Shown here in pieces: positions 55,585-63,438 of a stretch of 64,000 nucleotides of DNA. Source of the DNA: Acidimicrobiaceae bacterium UBA7830 (GTDB taxonomy: Bacteria > Actinomycetota > Acidimicrobiia > Acidimicrobiales > Ilumatobacteraceae); NCBI GenBank assembly GCA_002501485.1, contig DLTS01000036.1:1-64000 (forward strand). Direction: 5' to 3'. A program made the translations under genes and the position numbers. The notes under the pieces were generated by a model. That model had not been told where the DNA came from. It worked only from the letters and a program-made list of their open reading frames with translations, and searched no databases. Within the stretch, counting starts at the first letter, position 1, and each line of letters starts with the position of its first letter.

Positions 55585-56664
55585 TTATTCGACATCGATC
55601 TGACAGTGATCACCAACCATGAGTTGGAGCGAACGTGGTTTGCGGCCGGTGCGAATGACCTCGGCATGCGATCCGATCAACGATCCCTCAAGGCGAGGGA
55701 TATCGCTGATGATTGAGTTATCCATGATGACCGAGTGCTCGACCTCGCTGCTCGCAACAGAGCACCGAGCCCCGATCGCTGAAAACGGGCCAATGAACGC
55801 ATCACGGATTTCAGTGTCAGGCCCGATCGACACTGGTCCACGAATCGTTGAGTTGATGATGCGAGCTCCTCCCGCAATGTGCACTCGACCGTCGATCACC
55901 GATGACTCGTCTACGTCACCATCGATTTGAGTGTTGATGCGCTCTAGCAACAACCGGTTGGCTTCGAGCAGCGGCGTGAGTTTTCCAGTATCGATCCACC
56001 AGCCGGTAAGTAACTCGCAGCGAACCCGTCGGCCCTGGTCGACAAGCCACTGAATCGCATCGGTGATTTCGAGTTCGCCTCGTGGCGACGGCTCAATTGC
56101 TGCAACTGCGTCGTGGATCATTGCGTTGAACAGATAGACGCCGACAAGCGCAAGATCTGAGGGTGGATCCGAGGGCTTTTCGATGAGTCTCACAACGCTC
56201 CCCTCGCTGTCAAGGGTTGCAATTCCAAAGCGGTGCGGGTCTGGAACTTGTTTGAGAAGGATCTGGGCGTCAGGTGCTGTCGTTCCTGAGCGTTCCCGTT
56301 CGAACGCAGCGGTGAAGGCCGCAAGATCCTGTTGGAGAAGGTTGTCGCCGAGATACATGACAAAGTCGTCATCGCCAAGAAAGTCCTTTGCGATAAGAAC
56401 ACAGTGGGCGATACCGAGTGGCTCATCTTGGGGGATGTACGTGATGGCAGCCCCAAACCGCGCTCCGTCGCCGAGCGCCTCCATAACCTCTTCACGGGTG
56501 TCACCAACGATGACGCCAATTTCAGTAATACCGGCGTCGACCATCGCTTCAATCCCGTAGAAGAGGATCGGCTTATTGGCAACAGGGACAAGCTGCTTCG
56601 CCCGAGTATGGGTGATCGGGCGAAGTCTGGTTCCTGCGCCGCCGGCAAGAATGAGAGCCTTCAC
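55585..56664 (-). CDS. rmlA: glucose-1-phosphate thymidylyltransferase, long (StrD-type) form
   Basis: RmlA makes dTDP-glucose. The 359-residue protein has VKALILAGGAGTRLRPITHTRAKQL, then the substrate loop VPVANKPI, and FVMYLGDNLL with the metal Asp. It is longer than the 290-residue enterobacterial form because of a C-terminal beta-helix, seen in VHIAGGARIINSTIRGPVSIG, as in StrD-type enzymes. Start GTG 56664 gives VKALIL directly, while upstream codons overlap the LCP gene end. It opens the rml run. Confidence 0.94.
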   Translation of the reverse strand: MKALILAGGAGTRLRPITHTRAKQLVPVANKPILFYGIEAMVDAGITEIGVIVGDTREEVMEALGDGARFGAAITYIPQDEPLGIAHCVLIAKDFLGDDDFVMYLGDNLLQQDLAAFTAAFERERSGTTAPDAQILLKQVPDPHRFGIATLDSEGSVVRLIEKPSDPPSDLALVGVYLFNAMIHDAVAAIEPSPRGELEITDAIQWLVDQGRRVRCELLTGWWIDTGKLTPLLEANRLLLERINTQIDGDVDESSVIDGRVHIAGGARIINSTIRGPVSIGPDTEIRDAFIGPFSAIGARCSVASSEVEHSVIMDNSIISDIPRLEGSLIGSHAEVIRTGRKPRSLQLMVGDHCQIDVE

Positions 56665-56689
56665 AGTCCCGAAGGCTAACTCATGCTCG

Positions 56690-57733
56690 TCATTCAATGG
56701 CAGGAGCGGGCCCGGCACCTCTGAAATAGTCCAAGATTTCGGTTGAACCTTTTCCAAGCCGAAGCACTGACTTATCGCCAACCGTGTCACCAAACACTGG
56801 TAGCGAGTATTTCGAAAATCCACCTGAGTACGCCTGCTTTAGAGCGGCCGCAGTGAGAAATGGATCAAGCGTGTTGTCAACTTTCACCGACGCCGAGAGG
56901 GCTGTGATGAGATCTCCGGATGCGAATGGCTGGTCGGTGAGTCGAGCTATTGCGCCATCAGCCGCTGCTGAGATGAATTGCTGTTGACGTTGGGTGCGAC
57001 CAATGTCAGCCGTCGGGTCAGTTCGCCACTGGCCTTCGCGAAACTCCTGGTAGGTGCGGCTCCGGGCGAATGCCAAGGCTTGCAGCCCGTCAAGTAAGTT
57101 GCATCCAGCCGGCTGCTCCAGCCCGGCTTTCACATCTCGGGTCGGGTACGGGAAGCAAATCGTAACTCCACCAAGTTCGTCCACGATGTCACGGAAGCCA
57201 ACAAAATTCACTTCGACATAATGGTGAATGGGGATACCGAGTGTTTCGACAACTGTCGCAACAAGGCGCTCCGCACCACCGTTGTACGCCGCGTTGATGC
57301 GATTACTTCCTCCCGCGCCCGGAATTTCGACCCATAGGTCTCGGGGCAGACTGACGATCGCTGCTCCGCCATTAAGTTCGCGTCGTAACACCATGATTGT
57401 GTCGGCGCGCTGACCGCTTACTGCGTTGGCATTACCGATCACGCCGAAATCTGGATCGTCTTCGCTGATCCCCTCTCGGGTGTCTGAACCGACGAGAAGG
57501 TAGTTTTCCGACGGCAAGTCGACTGGATCGTTGAGGACGTTTCCGTTCTCGTCGATCAAATTTCCATCGGCATCGACCGAGCCGGCGAGTAACCCACTGA
57601 GACCCTCGACTCGTTCGACTTCTGCGACACGATTGTTCGCAGCGCGAGTGAGACCCACGACCGAAAACGTCGCAACGACCACCATCACGAGCAATGTCGT
57701 CGGGATTGGTGATTTCAGGAGCCAGCGGGGCAC
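56690..57733 (-). CDS. LytR-CpsA-Psr (LCP) family glycopolymer ligase
   Basis: LCP enzymes transfer lipid-linked glycopolymers to peptidoglycan outside the membrane. The 347-residue protein has one N-terminal helix (12-30) and an extracellular LCP domain. Diagnostic blocks are YLLVGSDTREG, RADTIMVLRREL, SLPRDLWVEIPG, RINAAYNGGAERLV and LAFARSRTYQEF followed by the late GRTQRQQQFI with the diphosphate-binding Arg residues. It starts the polysaccharide operon; TATCGT at -12 to -7 from GTG 57733 marks its promoter. Confidence 0.93.
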   Translation of the reverse strand: MPRWLLKSPIPTTLLVMVVVATFSVVGLTRAANNRVAEVERVEGLSGLLAGSVDADGNLIDENGNVLNDPVDLPSENYLLVGSDTREGISEDDPDFGVIGNANAVSGQRADTIMVLRRELNGGAAIVSLPRDLWVEIPGAGGSNRINAAYNGGAERLVATVVETLGIPIHHYVEVNFVGFRDIVDELGGVTICFPYPTRDVKAGLEQPAGCNLLDGLQALAFARSRTYQEFREGQWRTDPTADIGRTQRQQQFISAAADGAIARLTDQPFASGDLITALSASVKVDNTLDPFLTAAALKQAYSGGFSKYSLPVFGDTVGDKSVLRLGKGSTEILDYFRGAGPAPAIE

Positions 57734-57739
57734 GGGTTC

Positions 57740-57745
57740 ACGATA
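57740..57745 (-). promoter_or_regulatory. putative -10 box of the leaderless LCP-rml operon transcript
   Basis: Minus-strand TATCGT, identical to the menD and frnE boxes, lies exactly at -12 to -7 from GTG 57733. It follows the birA stop hairpin by 32 bp, so a new transcript plausibly starts here. Confidence 0.5.
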
Positions 57746-57777
57746 ATCCTGAACACGACTCTCGAGGGCTCACCCCG

Positions 57778-57797
57778 CACCTCTGTTAGCGGAGGTG
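57778..57797 (-). terminator. hairpin across the birA stop codon, possible terminator
   Basis: CACCTC and GAGGTG form a 6-bp stem with an 8-nt loop that contains the birA stop codon. No U-run follows. With the LCP -10 box just downstream, it may separate the birA and LCP transcripts. Confidence 0.3.
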
Positions 57798-58550
57798 GAC
57801 GACGTCACCAGCTTGAAAGCGATGGCTTATTGCGCACTCGTCAACAACTTCGAGTGATCCGTCAGGCGACACCCCAACAGCCCGGCCGGTAACAACCTCT
57901 GCAGAAGGCAGTTCAACTCGCACGAGGCGGCCGATCGTGCTGAGGTGGGCGCGATACCGATCGGTGAGTTCATTTTGAGTGTACGAAAGTAGGTCGTGGA
58001 GTGATTTGAGCACCGCTCGAAGCACGTCAGTCGTTGAAAGTCGGTGACCTGCGATCGCTGCAAACGATGTCGCGCCCGCAGGTGCCCAATTGATGTTGAC
58101 ACCGGTGCCGATGATGAGAGAGCCGTCCGCGGTGATTGTTGACAGCATTCCTGCAAGTTTTGTGTACGCAGCTCGCTGGTTCGTGTCTGCCTCAGTCACG
58201 ATGACGTCGTTTGGCCATTTCACCCACACGTTGCCAACGTCGAATTGTTCTGCAGCGGCAATGATGGCGAGCGCGACCGCGTGCTGCAGGTGTTGCGGAT
58301 GAGCGATGGGAGGCCGAAACAACATCGAGCACAGCAGGTTCTCGCCTGCAGGGGCCTCCCAACGACGGTCAAGGCGTCCACGGCCGGCGGTTTGGACGTC
58401 GGCGACGAGCACGGTCCGATCAGGCAGATCGCTTGTTGCGAGTCGCCGAGCGAGTTCGTCATTCGTGCTTCCGATCGAGTCGAGGCGCGTCACTTGCCAG
58501 CCCTCGATCTGAAGACGAACTTCGTTCGGAGGATGGTTGTTGCGCGTCAC
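57786..58550 (-). CDS. birA: biotin-[acetyl-CoA-carboxylase] ligase
   Basis: This ligase activates biotin and attaches it to the AccA3-type carboxylase subunit encoded divergently. The protein, about 254 residues, has the LplA/BirA fold with SIGSTNDELARRL near the start, ADVQTAGRGRLDRRW for biotinyl-AMP binding, VWVKWPNDVIV with the catalytic Lys, and LIIGTGVNINWAP. It lacks an N-terminal DNA-binding domain, so it is a monofunctional ligase, not a repressor. I use GTG 58550; ATG 58589 would overlap accA3. Confidence 0.88.
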   Translation of the reverse strand: MTRNNHPPNEVRLQIEGWQVTRLDSIGSTNDELARRLATSDLPDRTVLVADVQTAGRGRLDRRWEAPAGENLLCSMLFRPPIAHPQHLQHAVALAIIAAAEQFDVGNVWVKWPNDVIVTEADTNQRAAYTKLAGMLSTITADGSLIIGTGVNINWAPAGATSFAAIAGHRLSTTDVLRAVLKSLHDLLSYTQNELTDRYRAHLSTIGRLVRVELPSAEVVTGRAVGVSPDGSLEVVDECAISHRFQAGDVVHLR

Positions 58551-58556
58551 CTCGCC

Positions 58557-58562
58557 TACATT
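58557..58562 (+). promoter_or_regulatory. putative -10 box of leaderless accA3 transcript
   Basis: TACATT at -13 to -8 from GTG 58570, in the roughly 19-bp gap between the birA and accA3 starts. No Shine-Dalgarno precedes the GTG. Confidence 0.45.
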
Positions 58563-58569
58563 GTCATTT

Positions 58570-60333
58570 GTGCTCAAAAAGATCCTCATCGCCAACCGAG
58601 GCGAAATTGCTGTTCGTGTTGTTCGTGCTGCCCGAGAGATGGGTATCCAGACGGTAGCGGTGTACTCCGAACTCGACCGAAATGCACTTCATGTGCGTCT
58701 TGCCGACGAGGCCTACGCACTCGGCGGTCAGACGGCGGCGGAAAGTTACCTCAACACTGAGGCGATCCTCTCCGCTATCAGCGAAAGTGGCGCAGACGCG
58801 GTTCACCCTGGCTACGGCTTCTTCTCTGAGAATGCTGACTTCGCTCGGGCAATCACGGCAATGGGCGTGGCTTGGATTGGCCCTCCTCCTGAAGCAATCG
58901 ATGAGATGGGTGACAAGGTGTCATCTCGCATCGCAGCCCAGCGTGGTGGCGCTCCGATCGTTCCGGGCACAACTGAGTTCGCTCAAGGCCCCGATGAGAT
59001 TCGTGCGTTCGGTAACGAGTTCGGGTGGCCGGTCTGCATTAAGGCTGCCTATGGCGGCGGCGGCCGCGGCATGAAGGTCGTCGAATCTGCTGACGAGGTC
59101 GATGACGCGATGGCAAGTGCACAACGTGAAGCGAAAGCCTTCTTCGGTCGTGATGAGGTCTACGTCGAGCGTTACCTCACCTGGCCTCGCCACGTCGAGG
59201 TTCAATTGGTGGGTGACACCCAAGGCAACGTCGTGTGGGTCTCCACTCGTGACTGCTCGGCACAGCGTCGCCACCAGAAACTCATCGAAGAGGCACCAGC
59301 TCCTGGTCTGCCCGAGGGTGTTGAAGAAGCGATGGGCGAGGCCGCAGTGAAGGCAGCAAAGGCTGTCGGCTACCACAATGCGGGAACCGTCGAGTTCATC
59401 TATCAAGAAGGCGAGTTCTTCTTCCTCGAGATGAACACCCGCCTTCAGGTCGAGCACCCTGTCACCGAAGAAATCACCGGAATCGACCTTGTCGAGTGGC
59501 AGATCCGAGTTGCGGCGGGAGAGGCGTTGCCGATGACTCAAGAAGAAGTCATCGCGCGTCGTGACGGAGCCGCGATCGAAGTGCGCATCAATGCGGAGGA
59601 CCCCGCCGGCGGCAAGTTCTTGCCGTCGCCAGGCCCAATCGAGTCACTGAAGACGCCCAGCGGATTCGGTGTTCGCTTCGACACTGGCTACGAATCTGGC
59701 GATGAGATCAGCCAGTATTACGACAACCTGGTCGGCAAACTCATCGTCTGGGGTAAGGATCGCCCAACGGCGATTGCTCGCACAATCACTGCGCTTGAAG
59801 AGATGGAAGTGAAAGGAGTTGCGACGACAATTCCTGCCGATCTTGCAATTCTTCGAGACTCAGATTTTGCTGATGTCACGCACTCAACGAAATGGGTTGA
59901 GCAGACTCTCGATCTCAGTGACGTGTCATCGGCTCCTTCTGCGGCACCCCCGGAAGATGCTGAGCCACTCGTTGAACGCAAGACAACGGTTGAAGTCAAC
60001 GGCAAGCGCTTTGATGTGAAGATGTGGGTTCCGGAAACGGTTGGTGTCGCTGCAGCGCCAAGCGCGAAGAAGCCGCGACGCTCCGCCGGTGGTGGCCCCG
60101 GAGGCGGTGGTGGTAACGGCACAATCACCGTTCCTATGCAGGGCACGATCGTGAAGATCGAGGTTGAGGTTGGTCAAGAGGTCGAGGCAGGCCAGTCTCT
60201 GCTCGTGCTCGAGGCAATGAAAATGGAGAACCAAATCAACAGCGATGTGAGCGGAACTGTTGCAGAAATCAAGGTTTCGGCCGGTGACACCGTCGGCGGC
60301 GGCGACACCGTGATGGTCATCACCCCTGCCTAG
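58570..60333 (+). CDS. accA3: acyl-CoA carboxylase biotin carboxylase/BCCP fusion subunit (AccA3-like)
   Basis: This 587-residue subunit carboxylates its own biotin with ATP and bicarbonate and supplies acetyl- or propionyl-CoA carboxylase partners. KKILIANRGEIAVRVVRAA opens the biotin carboxylase domain, and AAYGGGGRGMKVV is the ATP-grasp loop. FLEMNTRLQVEHPVTE is the active site. A Gly-rich linker (SAGGGPGGGGGNG) leads to the biotinyl domain, with Lys551 in EAMKMEN. GTG 58570 gives the conserved start. No carboxyltransferase (accD) gene is in the window. Confidence 0.93.
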   Translation: MLKKILIANRGEIAVRVVRAAREMGIQTVAVYSELDRNALHVRLADEAYALGGQTAAESYLNTEAILSAISESGADAVHPGYGFFSENADFARAITAMGVAWIGPPPEAIDEMGDKVSSRIAAQRGGAPIVPGTTEFAQGPDEIRAFGNEFGWPVCIKAAYGGGGRGMKVVESADEVDDAMASAQREAKAFFGRDEVYVERYLTWPRHVEVQLVGDTQGNVVWVSTRDCSAQRRHQKLIEEAPAPGLPEGVEEAMGEAAVKAAKAVGYHNAGTVEFIYQEGEFFFLEMNTRLQVEHPVTEEITGIDLVEWQIRVAAGEALPMTQEEVIARRDGAAIEVRINAEDPAGGKFLPSPGPIESLKTPSGFGVRFDTGYESGDEISQYYDNLVGKLIVWGKDRPTAIARTITALEEMEVKGVATTIPADLAILRDSDFADVTHSTKWVEQTLDLSDVSSAPSAAPPEDAEPLVERKTTVEVNGKRFDVKMWVPETVGVAAAPSAKKPRRSAGGGPGGGGGNGTITVPMQGTIVKIEVEVGQEVEAGQSLLVLEAMKMENQINSDVSGTVAEIKVSAGDTVGGGDTVMVITPA

Positions 60334-60363
60334 TCCGAGCGCAGCAACATGGTCAGCGTCGGC

Positions 60364-61734
60364 TTATTCGGCGGCTTGTGACAGTGCTTCTGACAGTGCA
60401 GGGTGCACAAGAAGGCTCTCAACAATGTCGGTAACTGTGAGGTTTGCGGTGACGGCGAGGGCGATCACGCTGATGAGCTCTGCGGCGTGCTGACCAACGA
60501 TTGACCCGCCGAGCACCACTCCCGTTGCAGGGTCAGAGACGATCTTCACAAATCCTCGTGGGTCGTTGTTGATGAGCGCCTTCGGCGTTGTTGCGAATGG
60601 CACCTTAGTCACCCGAATTTTTCGACCGAGGGCAAAAGCTTCTGCTTCGGCAAGTCCGACATCGGCGATTTCTGGCTCGGTGAAGATCGCTGATGCAGCC
60701 TTGTCGTAGTCGAGGTGGCGGTGTTCAACGGTGTGCAGCCCCATTGCATGCTCAGCGACTTTACGGCCTTGCACTGATGCAACCGACGAGAGCGGCAGTT
60801 TTCCGCTGACGTCTCCGGCTGCATAGATGTGTGTCTGGTTGGTGGCACAGTGATGATTGATGGGGATATATCCACCTGCATCCGCCTCTACTCCTGCGAC
60901 TTCGAGGTTGAGCATCTCGGTGTTTGGCACTGAACCGATAGCGAGCACGGCGTGGGTTGATTCGACGACGCGACCATCGTCACATTTCACGACGACTTTG
61001 TCGAGATCGCTCGGGTCGCGTTCTATTTCGGTTGCTCGGGCGCCTTTCAACAGGCGCACTCCCCTGCTCAAGAAGTCGTCTTCGAGAATTGCTGCTGCTT
61101 CAGGATCTTTGCCTGGCAACACATGCTGACGGCTTACAACGAGGGTCACCTCCGCACCGAAGGAGGCAAACATATGAACGAACTCGACGCCGGTCACACC
61201 TGAACCAACGACGGTCACTTTCTTTGGAAACACCCGTGGTGGGTAGCAATCTCGGGTGGTGAGAATTCGCTCGTGATCTGGGTTGCACCACTCCGGAATG
61301 CGCGGACGAGTGCCCGTTGCGATGAGAGCAGAGTCAAAATCGATCTGCTGAACAGCATCAGCCGTGTCGACTTCAACACTGTGCGGGCTGGTGAAGCGAG
61401 CGGTTCCCCGGATGATTCGCACACCTTGGCTTTCCAACAGCTCGGTCGTGTCATGTCGCATGTGGTCTCGGATGTTGCCCACTCGTCGAACGAGCGCTCC
61501 CTCGTCGACCGTAGTCGAGGCATCTGCGAGCCCCATACCCCCGATGCGTTGGCCAAATGAGATAGCGCCACCGGTTGCGATCATCGTTTTCGACGGGATG
61601 CAGTCAAGCAAATGCGCGGCACCACCAACGATTTCGCGTTCGATTATCGTCACCTGAGCACCAAGACGCGCAGCGTAGGTTGCTGCCTGGTTTCCCGCTG
61701 GACCGCCGCCGATGATGACAAAGTGATGAGCCAC
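60364..61734 (-). CDS. NAD(P)H quinone reductase/flavoprotein disulfide reductase-like protein (LpdA type)
   Basis: A 456-residue FAD protein with GGGPAGNQAATYAARLG (9-25), the second nucleotide site VVGSGVTGVEFVHMFASFG, YAAGDVSGKLPLSSVA, and a C-terminal HPALSEAL. In lipoamide dehydrogenases the redox site is C-x4-C. Here the region reads GGAAHLLDCIPSK, so the first Cys is replaced by Ala and no disulfide can form. That matches the mycobacterial LpdA (Rv3303c) type, which reduces quinones. TAGCCT at -12 to -7 from GTG 61734 implies a leaderless mRNA. Confidence 0.88.
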   Translation of the reverse strand: MAHHFVIIGGGPAGNQAATYAARLGAQVTIIEREIVGGAAHLLDCIPSKTMIATGGAISFGQRIGGMGLADASTTVDEGALVRRVGNIRDHMRHDTTELLESQGVRIIRGTARFTSPHSVEVDTADAVQQIDFDSALIATGTRPRIPEWCNPDHERILTTRDCYPPRVFPKKVTVVGSGVTGVEFVHMFASFGAEVTLVVSRQHVLPGKDPEAAAILEDDFLSRGVRLLKGARATEIERDPSDLDKVVVKCDDGRVVESTHAVLAIGSVPNTEMLNLEVAGVEADAGGYIPINHHCATNQTHIYAAGDVSGKLPLSSVASVQGRKVAEHAMGLHTVEHRHLDYDKAASAIFTEPEIADVGLAEAEAFALGRKIRVTKVPFATTPKALINNDPRGFVKIVSDPATGVVLGGSIVGQHAAELISVIALAVTANLTVTDIVESLLVHPALSEALSQAAE

Positions 61735-61740
61735 GGCTTC

Positions 61741-61746
61741 AGGCTA
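61741..61746 (-). promoter_or_regulatory. putative -10 box of leaderless lpdA-type gene
   Basis: Minus-strand TAGCCT exactly at -12 to -7 from GTG 61734, in the 141-bp divergent gap shared with lysS. Confidence 0.5.
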
Positions 61747-61860
61747 TCGGGGCACAGAAATTGCCCGACGCCGACGGCTCAGAGCCCTGAAAACCGTCAA
61801 ATAAGGGCTTCAGACGCCAACAACAGCAAGGAACTCCCAAGCGAGACGAACGGCGGGCGG

Positions 61861-61866
61861 TACGAT
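61861..61866 (+). promoter_or_regulatory. putative -10 box for lysS
   Basis: TACGAT at -15 to -10 from ATG 61876 would place transcription start a few bases before the start codon. Confidence 0.4.
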
Positions 61867-61875
61867 GCTGTTTCG

Positions 61876-63438
61876 ATGATTGGCGGAAACGAAGAATCTC
61901 TCCCGACTGACGGCACCGCCACAGCACCCGATGGCGAACAACACACCGGAAGTGGTCTTCAGGCCGAGCGCGCTCGGCGTTCCGCCCAAATCGATGACAT
62001 TCGTGCTGCAGGTGGCGAGCCATACCCCTATCGATTTGATCGGTCAGATTCGCTGTCGGAAATTCGCTCTCGTCATTCAGATCTTAAGGCGGGCTCTGAC
62101 ACCGATGATCGGGTCTCGGTCGCTGGTCGAGTTATGTTGGCCCGTGACTCGGGAAAGCTGATATTTCTCAACATTCGTGACCGTTCTGATGAGATTCAGT
62201 TGTTCGTCTCGAAAGCGGTCATCGGTGATGACGGATTCGCAAATGTGAAGTCTCTCGATCTCGGCGACTGGGTGGGTGTGACCGGCAATATCATGACTAC
62301 CCGAAAAGGTGAGCTCTCGGTGCGGGTGACAGAGTGTCAACTGCTGTCGAAGGCGGTGAGGCCTCTTCCCGACAAATGGCATGGTCTCTCAGACGTCGAC
62401 ACCCGGTTCCGGCAGCGGTATGCAGACCTCATCGTGAACGATGATGCTCGGCGTCATTTTGAGATTCGGCATGCGATCATTTCGAGTTTCCGCCAGACAC
62501 TTGCGGGCGAGGGATTCATCGAGGTTGAGACCCCGGTGCTTCACGTGGAAGCCGGTGGCGCCCATGCCCGCCCGTTCGTCACCCATCACAACACGCTCGA
62601 TATGCAGCTCTACTTGCGCATTGCCCTGGAACTGCATCTCAAGCGACTCATTGTGGGTGGTATGGAACGTGTCTTCGAGATCGGACGTATTTTCCGTAAC
62701 GAGGGCATTTCAACCCGGCATAACCCCGAGTTCACGATGATGGAGCTCTACCAAGCGTTCGCCGACTGGACCGATGTGATGGACATCACTGAGCGCCTCA
62801 TCACCAATGCTGCTCGTGACGCAATCGGGTCAACCATGCTGTCTATTCGAGATGAGAACGTTGACCTTGCCGACCCGTGGCCTCGTATACAAATGATCGA
62901 CGCTGCAAGCGAGGCGATCGGCACCGAGATCCACCCTTCCATGCCGCGAGATGCTCTTACCGACATAGCGACGAAGAATGATGTCAGGGTGGCACCACAG
63001 TGGTTGCCGGGCAAAATCATCGAAGCAATCTTCGAGGCTCACTGCGAAGCCGACATCGTAAGGCCCACCTTTATCACCGGCCATCCCGTCGATATTTCTC
63101 CTCTTTCTCGGGTGCACCGTAATGATCCATGCCTTACCGAGCGGTTCGAACTCTTCGTTGACGGACGCGAACTCGCAAACGGATATTCCGAGCTCAATGA
63201 TCCAGTCGAGCAACGGGCACGTTTCGAGGATGAACAGTCGGCCAAAGAAGCCGGAGATCTCGAACGTGGCACCGTCGATGAGGATTATTTGCGAGCCCTC
63301 GAATACGGCATGCCGCCAACCGGTGGGCTTGGCATTGGCATGGATCGTGTCGCAATGCTCATCGCCGGCGTTGATTCGATCCGCGAAGTTGTTCTGTTCC
63401 CCACCCTTCGACCTGAGGTGATGACCGATGAATCATGA
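61876..63438 (+). CDS. lysS: lysyl-tRNA synthetase, class II
   Basis: LysS charges tRNA-Lys. The 520-residue enzyme has an OB-fold anticodon domain with SVAGRVMLARDSGKLIFLNIRD (after residue 70), then the class II motifs. Motif 1 is near FRQTLAGEGFIEVETPVL, motif 2 is VFEIGRIFRNEGISTRHNPEFTMMELY, and motif 3 is GGLGIGMDRVAMLI near the end. A 35-residue acidic tail precedes the usual start. ATG 61876 is chosen because the frame above it runs antisense to the quinone reductase gene. The stop overlaps dapD by 11 bp. Confidence 0.96.
   Translation: MIGGNEESLPTDGTATAPDGEQHTGSGLQAERARRSAQIDDIRAAGGEPYPYRFDRSDSLSEIRSRHSDLKAGSDTDDRVSVAGRVMLARDSGKLIFLNIRDRSDEIQLFVSKAVIGDDGFANVKSLDLGDWVGVTGNIMTTRKGELSVRVTECQLLSKAVRPLPDKWHGLSDVDTRFRQRYADLIVNDDARRHFEIRHAIISSFRQTLAGEGFIEVETPVLHVEAGGAHARPFVTHHNTLDMQLYLRIALELHLKRLIVGGMERVFEIGRIFRNEGISTRHNPEFTMMELYQAFADWTDVMDITERLITNAARDAIGSTMLSIRDENVDLADPWPRIQMIDAASEAIGTEIHPSMPRDALTDIATKNDVRVAPQWLPGKIIEAIFEAHCEADIVRPTFITGHPVDISPLSRVHRNDPCLTERFELFVDGRELANGYSELNDPVEQRARFEDEQSAKEAGDLERGTVDEDYLRALEYGMPPTGGLGIGMDRVAMLIAGVDSIREVVLFPTLRPEVMTDES

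Noticed and set aside
61735..61875. AGCCCT/AGGGCT inverted repeat (61783-61809) as a T-box or terminator ahead of lysS
   Set aside because: There is no T-box sequence or specifier-loop architecture, and the 6-bp stem with a 15-nt loop is too weak.
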